A stretch of DNA of 64,000 bases from Iris pallida (GCA_029216955.1 JANAVB010015600.1:24074538-24138537), one strand, 5' to 3'; shown: positions 1 to 13,554, counted from the stretch's first letter. The notes: generated from the letters alone by a model not told the origin. Program-made: numbers and translations.

Positions 1-3000
1 ACATGAACTAGTACCAGTACAAGGAGTACCTGATGCACATGATAAAGTACATGAACATAAAATACCCGATGCACCCGTAGAAGGATAACATCTCAGGAAA
101 GGATCCATATAGTACTAATCCGTGAAGATACGTGTCAGCATCAAGTAGAGTAATCTAGAGCAAGAAAATAATCCAGGTAAGTATGAAAAGATCAGAGAAT
201 GTACTCGCCTCGATAACCTGAACAGCTGATAAGTATAGGGGTCCAACTGAAGCCACAAAGCAACACAGGTTACAAGGTGTTCAAGTTGTAATAAATGAAT
301 CTCCACTAGCAATCTATATTATCCTAGATTCTTCTAAGTCAAAACAACTCTAGGTCAACTCCGGTCAATAATCTAGTCAAACTAGGTCAAGTGTTGACTT
401 ACAGTTAACTTTTGGTCAACTGGTCAATTCTGGTCAAACAGGGTCAATTCTAGTCTAATTATTAAAGACATAAAGTGTACTTCGTTATTCGTACGTCAAA
501 ACTTACGATACGCAAATCGAGATGAGATGATCAACGGTAAAGTTGATAATCTTATTATAATGTTTCATGTGTCCATCTTGTCAATTTCAGCGATATGAGA
601 TCACTGGAATTGACTGATCTCAGTTTCGTTGTACTAATCCCGAAATACGAACATTATAAGAATTAATTATTAATTATTTATAAAAAGGTTAAACTCAGAG
701 AAATTATCAACAAACATTATCGGACGATGAAATAAACATCGCCAACGTGTCCAGAATGATCAAATTAGCTAGGATAGCCTACCCATCGGTCCAATTTGGA
801 CACAAGGGCAACGTTCTCAAAACTCAGCAAACTACATGTCAACGAGTCCAGAATGACGATACGAACTCAACGGTATATCCGGAATTGGATTCCGATGAGC
901 CGATCTCAAAATGACCCGTTGACCTGGATATTGGTATCCGACTTGCACCGAAATGCGTGTCGGGTCCAATGTCCACCAAAACCTAGCAAATTATATGTCA
1001 ACGAGGCCAGAATGATGATACGAACTCAACAGTATATCCGAAATTGGATTCCGATGAGCCGGCGTCAAAAAGTCCCGTTGACCCAGAATGTGGGACCCAC
1101 TTTGCACCGAAAAACGTGCCAGGGCCCACGTTCTCTAAATCTAACAAATTTTATATGAAAACATGCCAGAACGACGTCACGAGTCTAATTATGGTGTCAG
1201 AAATGAAATCTGGAGTCCCGTGTTCAAAAATGGAATTTTACAAGTTGGAAATTATGAATTCGGACGGCCAACTTTGGCGTCGAATTCAACCAGTCAAACA
1301 AGCTCACAATGAAACAAAACTGGAGGGGTAGCAAGAGGGTTATACCAGCTTCGCACAGGAACTAGTAGCACGCCAAACGGAGCTACGGTGGAGGAGGTAC
1401 AAGCTGACGAAGTTGGCCCCGCGAAATTGTCCAAATTTAATACAATTTAAACGGTCAACTTGGTGGCCGGTTTTGATGTATCAAACGATAAAATTAACGG
1501 ACGAAAATTGACAGGGATGAAGGTAGATATACCGAGATTGTGACGGAGCAAAGAAATTGCCGATCCAACGGTCGAATTTCCGGGAAAATACGCACGAAGT
1601 TGCTGCGACGGAGCGCCAAAATGAACTTGGTTTCGCGCAAGTCACAGCGGGATTTCGTGCGAAACGCACGAATCGCCTATACGTCGTGCTGGAGGAGGAG
1701 AGGCGGACCCAGGGAGGGTCGTCGGAGTTCGCCCAGCCTGGGGGGGCACGGCCACGGCGGGCGTGGCCGGCGGTGGCGCGTACGTGCGCGGCCACAGGGC
1801 CATTTTCGGCCGTGGTGCAGCTCATTGCTGCATGCAGCTGCTGTTGCAGCGCTGTTGCCGGTCCAGCGGGCGCGCGGCGGCACTAAGGGCGGAGGGTTGT
1901 GGCGGAATGAAGGTGGTGGCGGCGGTTGATGGATGATGGCGGTGGAGGTCGGGTTGTAAGAGGAGGGAAGGAGGAGAGGTGATGTTCATTGATGGTGGTG
2001 GTGGTGTTCATATGAAGAAGGAGTGTCCTGGGTGGTCGACGGCCGCGCTCGGCCTGGGTGGCCGGAGCCACCGCCAGGAAGGAGGTCGGGGGCATGGTGT
2101 GGTTGCAATGGTGGTGGTGTTAGCTTGGATGATGATGGTGGTGGTTGCATTATGTTGGTGGTGTGGACCAAATAGAGAAGGAAGAGGGGAGGAGGTGGCC
2201 GGGCTGTGCTCGGCCAGGGGTGGCCGGCGGCGAGGCCACGCCGGAGGAGGGTGGTCGGCCATGGTGTGGTCGGCCTGGTGTTGGTGTTGTTAGAGTTTTG
2301 TGCAAAAAACAATAGAAAGGAGGGAGAGAAAGAGATAAGTATAATAATACATGTGAGAGGGAGAGAGAGAAAAAGAAGTGGTCCTCTCAAAATTAGGGCC
2401 GGCCACATGGCTGTGAGGGGATTGGGAAAAGTTTCATGGAAGAATTAATGGATATAATTAAAAGAGGAATTCAAGGGCTAGGATTAAATGTTGAGAAATT
2501 GGTCATTCCAAGGGATTTAATTCAACGGAAATTTTCAATAAATATTAGAAATAGGTAGAAGGATATCTGATATTATTTTTCAAGGATAATGATCTGAAGG
2601 TGTCATGATGGAGAGTAACATGGAGCTGGGCTGGACTCGGTGGAGCCGGATTGGGTCAAAACCGGACATTGTGCAAAAACCGAATTAAAATTAGGCGTTG
2701 ATGATCATGAGTAAATAGGTAGCCCACAGGGATTCCAATAAATGGGACACAAGTGGCAGGCGGGTAGTAGGCTCAATGTGGGCCATGTCCATAGTTGGGA
2801 CTGACAGGTTTTAGTCGATAGGGGACCCGCAAATCAAGTTGGAAAATGAATGTGACACCGTGGGGTGAAATAAAATCGGGTCACGTGTCGGGAAAGTTGT
2901 GCGAAGCAAATGGAGCACAAAATGGCGTGTCTGAGTGGGACACGAAGGTCATGGGTGACGAGCGTCTCGAGTAGATCAAGCATGAGAAGTTGGTTTCAAG

Positions 3001-3358
3001 AAACTGACTGGTCTTGTGCTCCTAAATTAAAAGTCACGGTAACGTGCTAAAAATGATCAAGGAAAAGAGTGGGAAAATTAATTAATGATCAAATGGTCTA
3101 ATTCGACCCGAAATTCAGCGAAGCAAAAAGAGCACAAGAGAATATGTTTGGATGGGACACTATATACCGTCATGAAGGTAATCCTGTCCACTCCAAAACT
3201 CGTGAAGAAGATTTCCAGAGTTGAACATCCCTGACACTCCAAATATCATAGGCATGGAAAAGTACACTTAAAGATAAATAACAGAATAAATTATTTATTA
3301 AAACTAAATCAATCAGAAAAATTTAAAAAAAATCAACCCGAAATTCAGGGTGCTCACA
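1..3358 (-). repeat. LARD-1 3' LTR (partial)
   Basis: This copy corresponds to 6921-10526 of the 5' LTR and starts, on the minus strand, with TGTGAGCACC at 3358. Compared with the 5' LTR it lacks about 227 bp, one unit of a 158-bp tandem repeat (B coordinates about 7744-7970), and about 12 bp near 257. The small ORFs called within it are not supported as genes. Confidence 0.9.
835..1320. repeat. 158-bp tandem repeat, three units, in the LARD-1 3' LTR
   Basis: Units begin at about 835, 994 and 1154 with an ATGTCAACGAG-like start, followed by a CCAGAATGA block and a GATTCCGATGAG block. The homologous LTR has four units, so a unit was lost here, probably by recombination between repeats. Confidence 0.75.
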
Positions 3359-3371
3359 TCCTACCCACCTT
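3359..3371 (-). other. Polypurine tract of LARD-1
   Basis: On the minus strand AAGGTGGGTAGGA directly precedes the LTR start TGTGAGCACC and follows a GAGGACGAAAT block, the usual arrangement at the 3' end of gypsy internal regions. LARD-2 has AAGGTGGATAGATT in the same place. Confidence 0.8.
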
Positions 3372-3984
3372 ATAAAAATTTCGTCCTCGAAATTAAAATG
3401 TCCATACTCCTTCTAGGTCAAACCCCCACAATCAAGTCCCAGAACTTTAAACAAATCATACCATCACAAAAAGAACGACATACAGGGTCATGGCATACGG
3501 TGGTAGTTAAGTCTCATCTAGGTATACTAGTCATGCTAAACCAAAACGGTCATAGGGTATCAAAACACACAAGCAATCCAGGGTGCTAAACTAGAAAAGT
3601 TACAGAAATAACAAATCATCAAAACTGTAAGGCGGTCTACCATCCTATATGAAAACTGGTACTCATTAAAAAAATAAGGAAAGGTAACTACCAATCATCT
3701 AAAAGGGGTACTATCCCAAGAAAATCAAAATCACAAGTTTAATTAACGAAAGTCGATTACATTGAAATCCAATCACAATATATAATATAGAGAGAGAGAG
3801 CGTTAGAGAGGGAAAACTAGCATTATTTAATGTTATGTGGTTTGTGTGTGTAGGTGAAATAAACATGAAATTGTATATGAGAAATTGGGTTTCAAAACAA
3901 CGGCTATCAAGTTACACTACTCTTGGCATATTGGTTAAGCAATCTACAATACCCAACTCATTTACTCATAACATGCATAGCTAA

Positions 3985-4036
<52 letters not shown>

Positions 4037-6083
4037 AGGTAGAGATTTAGTTATGTATCTATATATATTATAACATGTATGCCTAAGCTCTATATATATC
4101 TATACAGGTATATGAACATAACATAGAGGGGAAGGGTTAGGTTACATGACAGTGTATACTAAGTTAGGGTGTGCGTGTGTCCTTGTACAGGGTTATAGCT
4201 TAGTATTGAAAGGTCAATCCAGTTTTAGTTCAGCATTTACATGCAAGGTCTGACAATAAGCTAACATTTAAACCAGGGTAATATGAACATAATGCAGTCT
4301 CAGATTTTAGGGTTTTGAAACATCACAACTAACTCAATGCTTCCAATATTCTAACATAATAGAAATGAAATCCTAACATACTATCCATACATTTATCTAC
4401 GCACACAGTTCAATATTACATGTTAGATCTGAAATTGAACTAAACATTGGAAATCAATGGAAAAATGTTAACATGTATTCAGTTTTCAGGATTTTGGAGA
4501 AATTTGAACATCAAAACCAACTCAATGTTTATCACAACCTAACATGTAAGAATATGAAGCCTAATATTATATCCCTACATACAACAATGTACACAGCTCT
4601 AAATATTACATAAAAAAAATTTTAAAACAACAAATTGAACTAACATTTGGAATCCGTATTAATGGTTAATATACACACAGTCTCAGATTTTACAAATTTA
4701 ACATAACTTAACCAATTTCTCTAAAAATTGAAACCCTGTAGATATCATACATGTGCAGTTATGTAGACAAAACAAATAACATGAAATTTATATTTAAATT
4801 ACGAATTTAAACTGGAAAAAGCAGAGAACTAGAAACATTGGGGTTTGAGAATTTAACATTAACAACATATTAACATGTATTTAGATATGTGGGAAATCAA
4901 GTGTAGCATGCATAAGTGTCAGGAAAGTGTCTGCTATATATATTCATATATATATATATTCTCATGTCCAAAATAAAATTTTAATTCTATTTTAAGACCA
5001 ACATTTAGATTCCTACCAAAATTGCAAAGTAGGTGATTGATGTAACCAAGACAGTTTTATTATCATTATTATTTAATACAAGAATAATAGCAAGAAAGAA
5101 TAACGAAATAATCTGTTTTGCTTATCTGTTTAAAAGAAGGAACCATTTTGGAAACCCAGAGCTGAAATATCAAATCCAAAATAAGTCCAGCAGAATCATT
5201 GATTCATTGTATTAAGAAGAAATTTATAAGAAGTTACACAAGGGTTTATAAAAACAGCTAAAGCTACTACTAAGTTAAATAATGAGAAACAAAACAAAGC
5301 AAAAATTCTCTCTCCATTTTTTTGAAAGACTGAAAAAAAGTAGTGAAAACACGTTCAAAAACATTTAAGGTACAATCTGATAATCATATGCGTCTGTCCA
5401 AAATCATGGTACACTAAATCCTCGTCATACCAGTAAGCAAGGCTACGATAATCACAGAGTCCTCGACTTAGGCACATACCTCTAAAATCATGGTATTTAA
5501 CATTTTTGCGATGCCGCTAGCTTGGCTGCGAAAACCTTAAATTCCCACATCCGAGAGATATATCCAAGTCAAACTATATGTCCTCACCATGCTAGCTAAT
5601 ATGACTGTAGAAGACTAGACTCCATAACTTAGATGACCTAGCCCATATAATTTCATCTTGATGAAAAATTAAATTAAATCAACAATGAATACCCAAAAAT
5701 CAAATCAAATTTATCAACGAACATCAAAATTCAAAATGAACAAAATCCATCAAAATACAAACTCGGATGCAACAGCTATCATCAAGATTCAAAATTCAGC
5801 AATAATCCATCAAAATCAATAAATACAAACTCAAATTCAACCATAATCCATCAAAATCAAATTCAACAAAAGAAGGTAAAGATAAATCAAATCAAGGAAA
5901 ACAAATTTTCAAATCGGAGTTAAACATGATTCTCAAGGGTCGTCCCAGGAATCTCTCAAGGGATCCTAATTGTGATTGAGTATCTTCAAAAAAATATATT
6001 CTATTCCTACTGCAGGCTGTAGTGGTACTCTAGTTCGAATACTACTACACAAACTCGACCTGCATGGGCCACCACTAAAAACG
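3359..6083 (-). other. LARD-1 non-coding internal domain
   Basis: This AT-rich stretch has no ORF with recognisable homology on either strand. It includes an AT dinucleotide run at about 3988-4033. A block at about 5380-5680, read on the minus strand, matches LARD-2 at about 43005-43310 (shared: GACTCTGTGATTATCGTAGC and TTTTGGACAGACGCATATGAT, each abbreviated here). Just after the LTR end, GTGGTGGCCCATGCAGG matches GTGGTGGCTCATGCAGG of LARD-2. No clear tRNA-type PBS was recognised. Confidence 0.7.
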
Positions 6084-7268
6084 TGTCACGACCCGCACCC
6101 TAGAATAAGGGCACGAGAAGTGGGTACGTCCAGCCTACGCCGCAGTGTCGGCGGTAGAACGCTGTCCTAGGTCTCATGTATCTAACAATATAAGGCTATA
6201 CAGTTTATACTCCCCGAATGGGGGTGACATAGCAGATACAGACTCAATCACATCTAAGGTAGAGCATGATAAGGATAGATAAAACATGAAATCCAAAAGA
6301 GGTACAACAGAGAGAAATCTAAGTGTCTAAGATACACAAACCCAAAAATACAACTCAAATCTCAAAACTCAGATATAGTAATCCATAAAGTAAATACAAC
6401 TCCAGACAATTGAAATGACTACCTAAACAACCTCTAATGTGTCTCCTCTAGGCTAGCAGGCAACCTCCAAGCTATCTGTAAAATTTATCAACAGGTCCAG
6501 TCAGGACGGGAACGAGCACATATCTCTAAAACAGTTCATAGCAGGTTAGGAGTATAAATCATGCAATAGAGTAAAATACAGGAAGTGCTGAATAGGAAGT
6601 ATGAGTAAACATGAGATATTTTATAACTGAAAGTAAATACATGATAGTAGAGACTGTAAGTGGCTACGTGATTTAGAGCACAATATGGTTATGTAAACGG
6701 CTTAGGGGCACATGAATACAAATAAGGAGGCACATTTATACAGCTACTGGGGATAATGATCACATAACCAATTCTACTCACCCTGCCCCAATCAATACAC
6801 AAGGATCCATTCAAGTTACGTTATAAGCACATGAATACAACTAAGATACGTGAACTCATGTAATGAGTAGTATATGAGGCACGTGATAAAGCACATGAAA
6901 GCACATAAGAACATGTAATAACATGAACTAGTACGAGTACAAGGAGTACCTGATGCACATGATAAAGTACATGAACATAAAATACCCGATGCACCCGTAG
7001 AGGGATAACATCTCAGGAAAGGATCCATATAGTACTAATCCGTGAAGATACGTGTCAGCATCAAGTAGAGTAATCTAGAGCAAGAAAATAATCCAGGTAA
7101 GTATGAAAAGATCAGAGAATGTACTCGCCTCGATAACCTGAACAGCTGATAAGTATAGGGGTCCAACTGAAGCCACAGAGTCCTATTTAAAGCAACACAG
7201 GTTACAAGGTGTTCAAGTTGTAATAAATGAATCTCCACTAGCAATCTATATTATCCTAGATTCTTCTA

Positions 7269-7388
7269 AGTCAAAACAACTCTAGGTCAACTCCGGTCAA
7301 TAATCTAGTCAAACTAGATCAAGTGTTGACTTACAGTTGACTTTTGGTCAACTGGTCAATTCTGGTCAAACATGGTCAATTCTAGTCT
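7269..7388. promoter_or_regulatory. TTGAC / W-box-like cluster in the LARD-1 LTR
   Basis: I count about ten TTGAC or GTCAA pentamers in about 120 bp. TTGAC followed by C or T is the core recognised by WRKY transcription factors. The same cluster occurs at about 347-440 in the other LTR. Binding is inferred only. Confidence 0.55.
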
Positions 7389-7837
7389 AATTATTAAAGA
7401 CATAAAGTGTACTTCGTTATTCGTACGTCGAAACTTACGACACGCAAATCGAGATGAGATGATCAACGGTAAAGTTGATAATCTTATTATAATATTTCAC
7501 GTGTCTATCTTGTCAATTTCAGCGATGTGAGATCACTGGAATTGACTGATCTCAGTTTCGTTGTACTAATCCCGAAATACGAACATTATAAGAATTAATT
7601 ATTAATTATTTATAAAAAGGTAAAACTCAGAGAAACTATCAACAAATATTATCGGACGATGAAATAAACATCGCCAACGTATCCAGAATGATCAAAATAG
7701 CTAGAATAGCCTACCCATCGGTCCAATTTAGACACAAGGGCAAAAAGGTAATTTCGGGTCAAAACGGTGTCCGTGTCGGAGCCGTTTTGCATCGAAAAAC
7801 GTGCAAGAAAATTAGTCTATAAAATATATCAAATTAT

Positions 7838-8470
7838 ATGTCCACGAAACCAGAATGACGATACGAACCCAACGGTATCTCCAGAATTGGATTTCGTTGA
7901 CCCGATCTCAATTTGGTCCGTTGACCAGACTTGGAATTTCGGTTTGCACGGAAATGCGTGCCAGAGCCAACGTTCTCAAAACTCAGCAAACTACATGTCA
8001 ACGAGTCCAGAATGACGATACGAACTCAACGGTATATCCGGAATTGGATTCCGATGAGCCGATCTCAAAATGACCCGTTGACCCGGATATTGGTATCCGA
8101 CTTGCACCGAAATGTGTGTCGGGTCCAATGTCCACCAAAACCTAGCAAATTATATGTCAACGAGTCCAGAATGATGATACGAACTCAACAGTATATCCGG
8201 AATTGGATTCCGATGAGCCGGCGTCAAAAAGTTCCGTTGACCCAGAATGTGGGACCCACTTTGCACCGAAAAACGTGCCAGGGCCCACGTTCTCCAAATC
8301 TAACAAATTTTATATGAAAACATGCCAGAACGATGCCACGAGTCTAATTATGGTGTCAGAAATGAAATCTGGAGTCCCGTGTTCAAAAATGGAATTTTAT
8401 AAGTTGGAAATTACGAATTCGGACGACCAACTTTAGCGTCGAATTCAACCAGTCAAACAAGCTCACAATG
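7838..8470. repeat. 158-bp tandem repeat, four units, in the LARD-1 5' LTR
   Basis: Unit starts are at 7838, 7995, 8154 and 8314 (spacing 157-160 bp), each with ATG, an AACGAG-like word, CCAGAATGA and a GATTCCGATGAG-like block. They create short ORFs repeating CQRVQNDDT-like peptides, which are a by-product of the repeat. Confidence 0.8.
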
Positions 8471-10526
8471 AAACGAAACTGGAGGGGTAGCAAGAGGGTT
8501 ATACCAGCTTCGCACAGGAACTGGTAGCACGCCAAACGGAGCTGCGGTGGAGGAGGTACAAGCTGACGAAGTTGGCCCCGCGAAACTGTCCAAATTTAAT
8601 ATAATTTAAACGGTCAACTTGGTGGCCGGTTTTGATGTATCAAACGATAAAATTAACGGACGAAAATTAACAGGGATGAAGGTAGATATACCGAGATTGT
8701 GACGGAGCGAAGAAATCACCGATCCAACGGTCGGATTTCCGAGAAAATGCGCGCGAAGTCGCTGCGATAGAGCGCCAAAATGAACTTGGTTTCGCGCGCG
8801 TCACGGCGGGATTTCGTGCGAAACGCACGAATCGCCTGTACGTCGCGCTGGAGGAGGAGAGGCGGACTCAGGGAGGGTAGCCGGAGTTCGCCCAGCCTGG
8901 GGGGGCACGTCCACGGCGGGCGTGGCCGACGGTGGCGCATACGCGCGCGGCCACAGGGCCATTTCCGGCCGTGGTGCAGCTCACTGCTGCATGCAGCTGT
9001 TGTTGCAGCGCTGTTGCCGGCCCAGCGGGCGCGCGGCGGCGCTGAGGGTGGCGGGTGGTGGCGAAATGAAGGTGGTGGCGGCGGTTGATGGATGATGGCG
9101 GTGGAGGTCGGGTTGTAAGAGGAGAGAAGGAGGAGAGGTGATGTTCATTGATGGTGGTGGTGGTGTTCATATGAAGAAGGAGGAGAGTCCTGGGTGGTCG
9201 ACGGCCGCGCTCGGCCAGGGTGGCCGGAGCCGCCGCCAGGTAGGAGGTCGGGGGCATGGTGTGGTTGCAATGGTGGTGGTGTTAGCTTGGATGATGATGG
9301 TGGTGGTTGCATTATGTTGGTGGTGGGGACCAAGTAGAGAAGAAAGAGGGGAGGAGGTGGCCGGGCTGTGCTCGGCCAGTGGTGGCCGACGGTGAGGCCA
9401 AGCCGGAGGAGGGTGGTCGGCCATGGTGTGGTCGGCCTGGTGTTGGTGTTGATGTTGTTAGAGTTTTGTGAAAAAAACAATAGAAAGGAGAGAGAGAAAG
9501 AGATAAGTATAATAATACATGTGAGAGGGAGAGAGAGAAAAAGAAGTGGTCCTCTCAAAATTAGGGCCGGCCACATGGCTGTGAGGGGATTGGGAAAAGT
9601 TTCATGGGAGAATTAATGGATATGATTAAAAGAGGAATTCAAGGGCTAGGATTAAATGTTGAGAAATTGGTCATTCCAAGGGATTTAATTCAACAGAAAT
9701 TTTCAATAAATATTAGAAATAGGTAGAAGGATATCTGATATTATTTTTCAAGGATAATGATCTGAAGGTGTCATGATGGAGAGTAACATGGAGCTGGGCT
9801 GGACTCGATGGAGCCGGATTGGGTCAAAACCGGACATTGTGCAAAAACCGAATTAAAATTAGGCATTGATGATCATGAGTAAATAAGTAGCACACGGGGA
9901 TTCCAATAAATGGGACACAAATGGCAGGCGGGTAGTAGGCTCAATGTGGGCCATGTCCATAGTTGGGACTGACAGGTTTTGGTCGATAGGGGACCCACAA
10001 ATCAAGTTTGGAAAATGAATGTGACACCGTAGGGTGAAATAAAATTGGGTCACGTGTCGGGAAAGTTGTGCAAAGCAAATGGAGCATAAAATGGCGTGTC
10101 TGAGTGGGACACGAAGGTCATGGGTAACGAGCGTCTCGAGTTGATCAAGCATGAGAAGTTGGTTTCAAGAAACTGACTGGTCTTGTGCTCCTAAATTAAA
10201 AGTCACGGTAACGTGCTAAAAATGATCAAGGAAAAGAGTGGGAAAATTAATTAATGATCAAATGGTCTAATTCGACCCGAAGTTCAGCGAAGCAAAAATA
10301 GCACAAAGGAATAAGTTTGGATGGGACACTATATACCGTCATGAAGGTAATCCTGTCCACTCCAAAACTCGTGAAGAAGATTTCCAGAGTTGAACATCCC
10401 CGACACTCCAAATATCAAAGGCATGGAAAAGTACACTTAATGATAAATAACAGAATAAATTATTTATTAAAACTAAATCAATCAGAAAAATTAAAAAAAA
10501 TCAACCCGAAATTCAGGGTGCTCACA

Positions 10527-12714
10527 GACGTTGTGCATGCCCTCGAGACTGGAAGGTAGATCCACCTTGTATGCTACCTCTTCGATTCTGATCAAAACTT
10601 CAAAAGGACCGATGTAGCGGGGACTCAGCTTTCCAGCTTGGCCGAATCTGATTGTGCCCCTGGTAGTTGATATTCTAACTAATACCTGATCTTCGGCCTC
10701 AAATTCTAAGGTTCGACGCCTGCTGTCCGCCCAATGCTTCTAGCGGTCCTGTGCAATCCTTAGTGCCTCCCTGATCATCTTCATCTTCTCGGCCGCATCT
10801 GCAATCATCTCTGGCCCCAACAAGACTCGATCTCCAACATTGTCCCACGCTAGAGGGGTGCGGCATCGACGTCCATATAAAGCTTCAAAAGGTTTCATCT
10901 GAATGCTGGCCTGGTAGTTGTTATTGTAGGAGAACTCTACCAAGTGTAGGTGATATTCCCAAGATCTACCGAACTGCAGGACACATGATCTCAACATGTC
11001 CTCCAGCGTCTGAATGGTCCGCTCTGACTGGCCGTCTGTCTGAGGGTGGTACGTCGTGCTAAACTTCAGCTGTGTGCCCAAGCTTTCCTGCAAGCTCTTC
11101 CAGTAATACGAGGTGAACCGGGTATCCCTATCGGATACGATGCTGACTGGGACTCCATGCAACCTGTAAATGTTCCGCATGTAAAGAGCTGCTAACCTTT
11201 CCGTGGATAAACCAACCTTGAAAGGAATAAAATGGGCATACTTGGTCAGTCTGTCAACTATCACCCATTTAGCATCCTTCCCTCCTTGGGATCTGGGTAA
11301 TCTTGTCACAAAATCCATAGTAATATGTTCCCATTTCCACTTCGGAATGAGAAGAGGTTGTAACAAACCTGCTGGTCTCTAGCGGTCTGCCTTCACTTGC
11401 TGGCAGATCAAACATCTGGAGACGAATTATGCCACGTCTCGCTTCATTCCAAGCCACCAAACATGAGTCCTCATGTCTTTGTACATCTTGTTAGCTCCGA
11501 GATGTATAGAATGCTGCGACTGGTGCGCCTCCTTCATCAGTTCATTCCTTAGTTCGCCAATAGGCACGCAAAGTCTCGTGCCATGCCTTAGAGCTCCATC
11601 TCCAGCTATAGAGAATCCTTCAAGTGTTCCAGCTAACACTTTGTCCCTTAGCTTGTACAGTATCTCATCCTGGAATTGAGTCTCCTTAACTCTGCTGATC
11701 AAACTGGACTCCACGTGTAGCTGCATCATAGGCGAGTCTACACCTGGTACAACTGCTGCCTTTCCAAGCTTCGACATAATCTCTTTGGGTAGCACGATCT
11801 CCAATCCAAGCTTCTCCAAATCTTTCAGCAAATGACGGTTCTTTGTCAATAACATAGCCATCGGGTACCTACTAAGTGCATCAGCGACCACATTTGCCTT
11901 ACCTGGGTGGTACTGCTGGTTGATGTCAAAATCTTTCATCAGCTCCAGCCATCGCCTCTGGCGTATGTTGAGCTCCTTCTGAGTGAAGACATATTTGAGA
12001 CTCTTGTGGTCTGTGTATATGTCCACCTTCTCGCCATAGAGATAATGCTTCCACAATTTCAAGGCGAAGATGACTGCTACCAGCTCTAAGTCATGCGTCG
12101 GGTAGTTCTTCTCATGATTTCATAATTGCCGGGAAGCATAGGCAATTACTTTACCATGCTGTTGTAGTACACATCCCAATCCTTTACCTGAGGCATCATT
12201 GTAGATGGAAAATCCGCCCGATCCAGATAGTAGCGTCAAGATGGGCGCTGTTGACAGCCTTCTCTTCAGCTCCTCGAATGACGCCTGGCACTCTTCAGTC
12301 AAAATAAAGTCTTCATTCTTCCGGGTCAGCTTCGTCATAGGCTCTGTAATCCTCGCGAAGTCCTTCACAAACTTTCGGTAGTATCCAGCTAGACCCAAAA
12401 AGCTCCTGATCTCTGCAACTGAGCTGGGGGCTGTCCAAGATTCAACTGCTACTATCTTCTTGGGGTCCACAGATACACCTTCTCCTGTGATAACATGACC
12501 AAAAAATTCTACCTTATCCAGGAAAAATTCACACTTGGATAACTTACCATAGAGCTTCTCCTTCCTCAGAGTCTCCAAGACAATCCGCAGATGCTTCTCG
12601 TGCTCCTCCTGGATCTTTGAGTAAATCAGAATATCATCGATGAAGACGATGACAAACTGGTCCAAGAACTCATGGAAGACCTTGTTCATAAGATTCATAA
12701 ACACAGCTGGGGCA
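10527..12714 (-). pseudogene. Gypsy-C pol, C-terminal part: RT (second half), RNase H, integrase
   Basis: Read from 12714 downwards, this begins in the RT palm with the FIDDILIYS catalytic box and FLGLAGYYRKFV. RNase H follows with NDASGKGLG (usually CDAS), TDHKSLKY and ADALSR. Integrase has catalytic Asp in HITMDFV, Asp in VSDRDTRF and Glu in TDGQSERTIQ, then a C-terminal core of the SPRYIGPFEVL type that stops at a GMHNV motif where LARD-1 inserted. In-frame stops are at 12120-12122, near 11425, near 11380 and just before 10740. The enzyme would copy RNA to DNA and integrate it in the nucleus. This copy cannot. The chromodomain expected downstream is not visible. Confidence 0.88.
12710..12714. 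other. Target-site duplication of Tat-1, left copy (GGGCA)
   Basis: GGGCA immediately precedes the 5' LTR and recurs at 29308-29312 after the 3' LTR. Removing Tat-1 and one copy restores the gypsy-C RT reading frame. Confidence 0.93.
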
Positions 12715-13552
12715 TGTAGGTCCTAAAAATCAAGTTACACCCATCGACAAAGCAATGAAAATCAAATTGTGCATCCTTCAAATGAACTGCGCAGGAGACA
12801 GACTGCACAATAACTCAATCGCGCAAGCTGAACTGTGCATCCGTCCAAGCGTGCTAGCTGACGTGGCAACGTCATCATTATCTGACAGAAAATTAGATCT
12901 TTTGACAACTGAAAGTTTGAAGAACAAGGAAACTGTTTATTTCTCGTGCAGCACAGCGCTCGAGGACAGCTGTACAGCTAGCACGGTCTGCCAGCCCAAT
13001 CGATGTGCAGTTTGCCAGATTCTCTGCAGCGCGGTTCGATCTCAGCGCAGTCTGAAGCTAGCGCAGTCCAATGCCTGTGCACTCTATCTAGATAACTGAC
13101 ATTTTGTACGTGGCATGCATGCCATCAATTGCTCACTACGTGGCAACCGTCTGTACACGATCATCTGTATTTCAATCAAATAATGCCATGTGTCCAATAC
13201 AGTTGAGTCACGATCAAGTAACTGCCAGCGCAGTCTGATGTCTGCGTGGTCCAATGCTTGCGCAATCCATCCTGCGCAATCCAGAATAACTAAAAATTAG
13301 TTATTTCTAGAACTCTATAAATAGAGTTTCAAGTCCTTCATTATAAGGATCAGATCATTATCACCAGAGATCAGGAGTTCTTGCCAAAGTGCTGCTGCAT
13401 TCTTCAGAGGCTACCGTCTTCAAAGTTCACATCGTCCAAGGGATAAAGCGATCGTCTTCATATTGGATTCCTATAGTTGTACTTTCCCAGAATTCTATTG
13501 TAATCTTCTTACAAAGTTTGTTGAAATAAAATCACTTTTGTTTTTGCAAACA
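12715..13552 (+). repeat. Tat-1 5' LTR, 838 bp
   Basis: It starts TGTAGG and ends CA three bases before the PBS. It holds many GCGCA-type words, a perfect 9-bp inverted repeat AATAACTAA-AAA-TTAGTTATT at about 13285-13305, a TATA box and an AATAAA signal (13525-13530). A small ORF at 12755-13099 is not supported as a gene. Confidence 0.95.
13315..13324 (+). promoter_or_regulatory. TATA box of the Tat-1 5' LTR
   Basis: CTATAAATAG lies within the inverted repeat AACTCTA-TAAA-TAGAGTT, about 230 bp before the LTR end. The 3' LTR has the same box at 29070-29079 and Tat-2 has it at 63265-63274 (minus strand). Transcription of the element should start about 30 bp downstream. Confidence 0.75.
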
Positions 13553-13554
13553 AA

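Larger units (their letters stand above)
1..10526 (-). mobile_element. LARD-1: non-autonomous large-LTR retrotransposon, 3' LTR cut by window edge
   Basis: On the minus strand the order is 5' LTR (10526-6084), a 2.7-kb internal domain with no recognisable protein (6083-3359), a polypurine tract and a 3' LTR that runs off the window (3358-1). The two LTR copies align over their whole visible length with small differences. Each starts TGTGAGCACC on the minus strand, and the complete one ends GGTCGTGACA. The element interrupts the gypsy-C integrase reading frame at 10526/10527. Long LTRs around a conserved non-coding interior fit the published LARD class. Its internal block and LTR end match LARD-2 at 37-48 kb, so both belong to one family that must borrow proteins from an autonomous relative. 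The left TSD cannot be seen. Confidence 0.85.
6084..10526 (-). repeat. LARD-1 5' LTR, 4,443 bp
   Basis: It is bounded by TG on the minus strand at 10526 and by ACA at 6084. It contains a W-box-like TTGAC cluster (7269-7388), four 158-bp tandem repeats (7838-8470) and a GC-rich, GGT-rich island (about 8780-9450). No conserved protein is encoded. The GC-rich ORFs give low-complexity His, Pro and Gly runs and look spurious. Confidence 0.88.

Noticed and set aside
1481..2448. GC-rich ORFs with His, Pro and Gly runs (also 8716-9616 and 33240-33669)
   Set aside because: GGT/CCG-rich LTR islands open on both strands. The LTR context explains them and no family is recognisable.
5033..5215. 60-codon ORF in the LARD-1 interior
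   Set aside because: Short, AT-rich, against the element's strand and without similarity.
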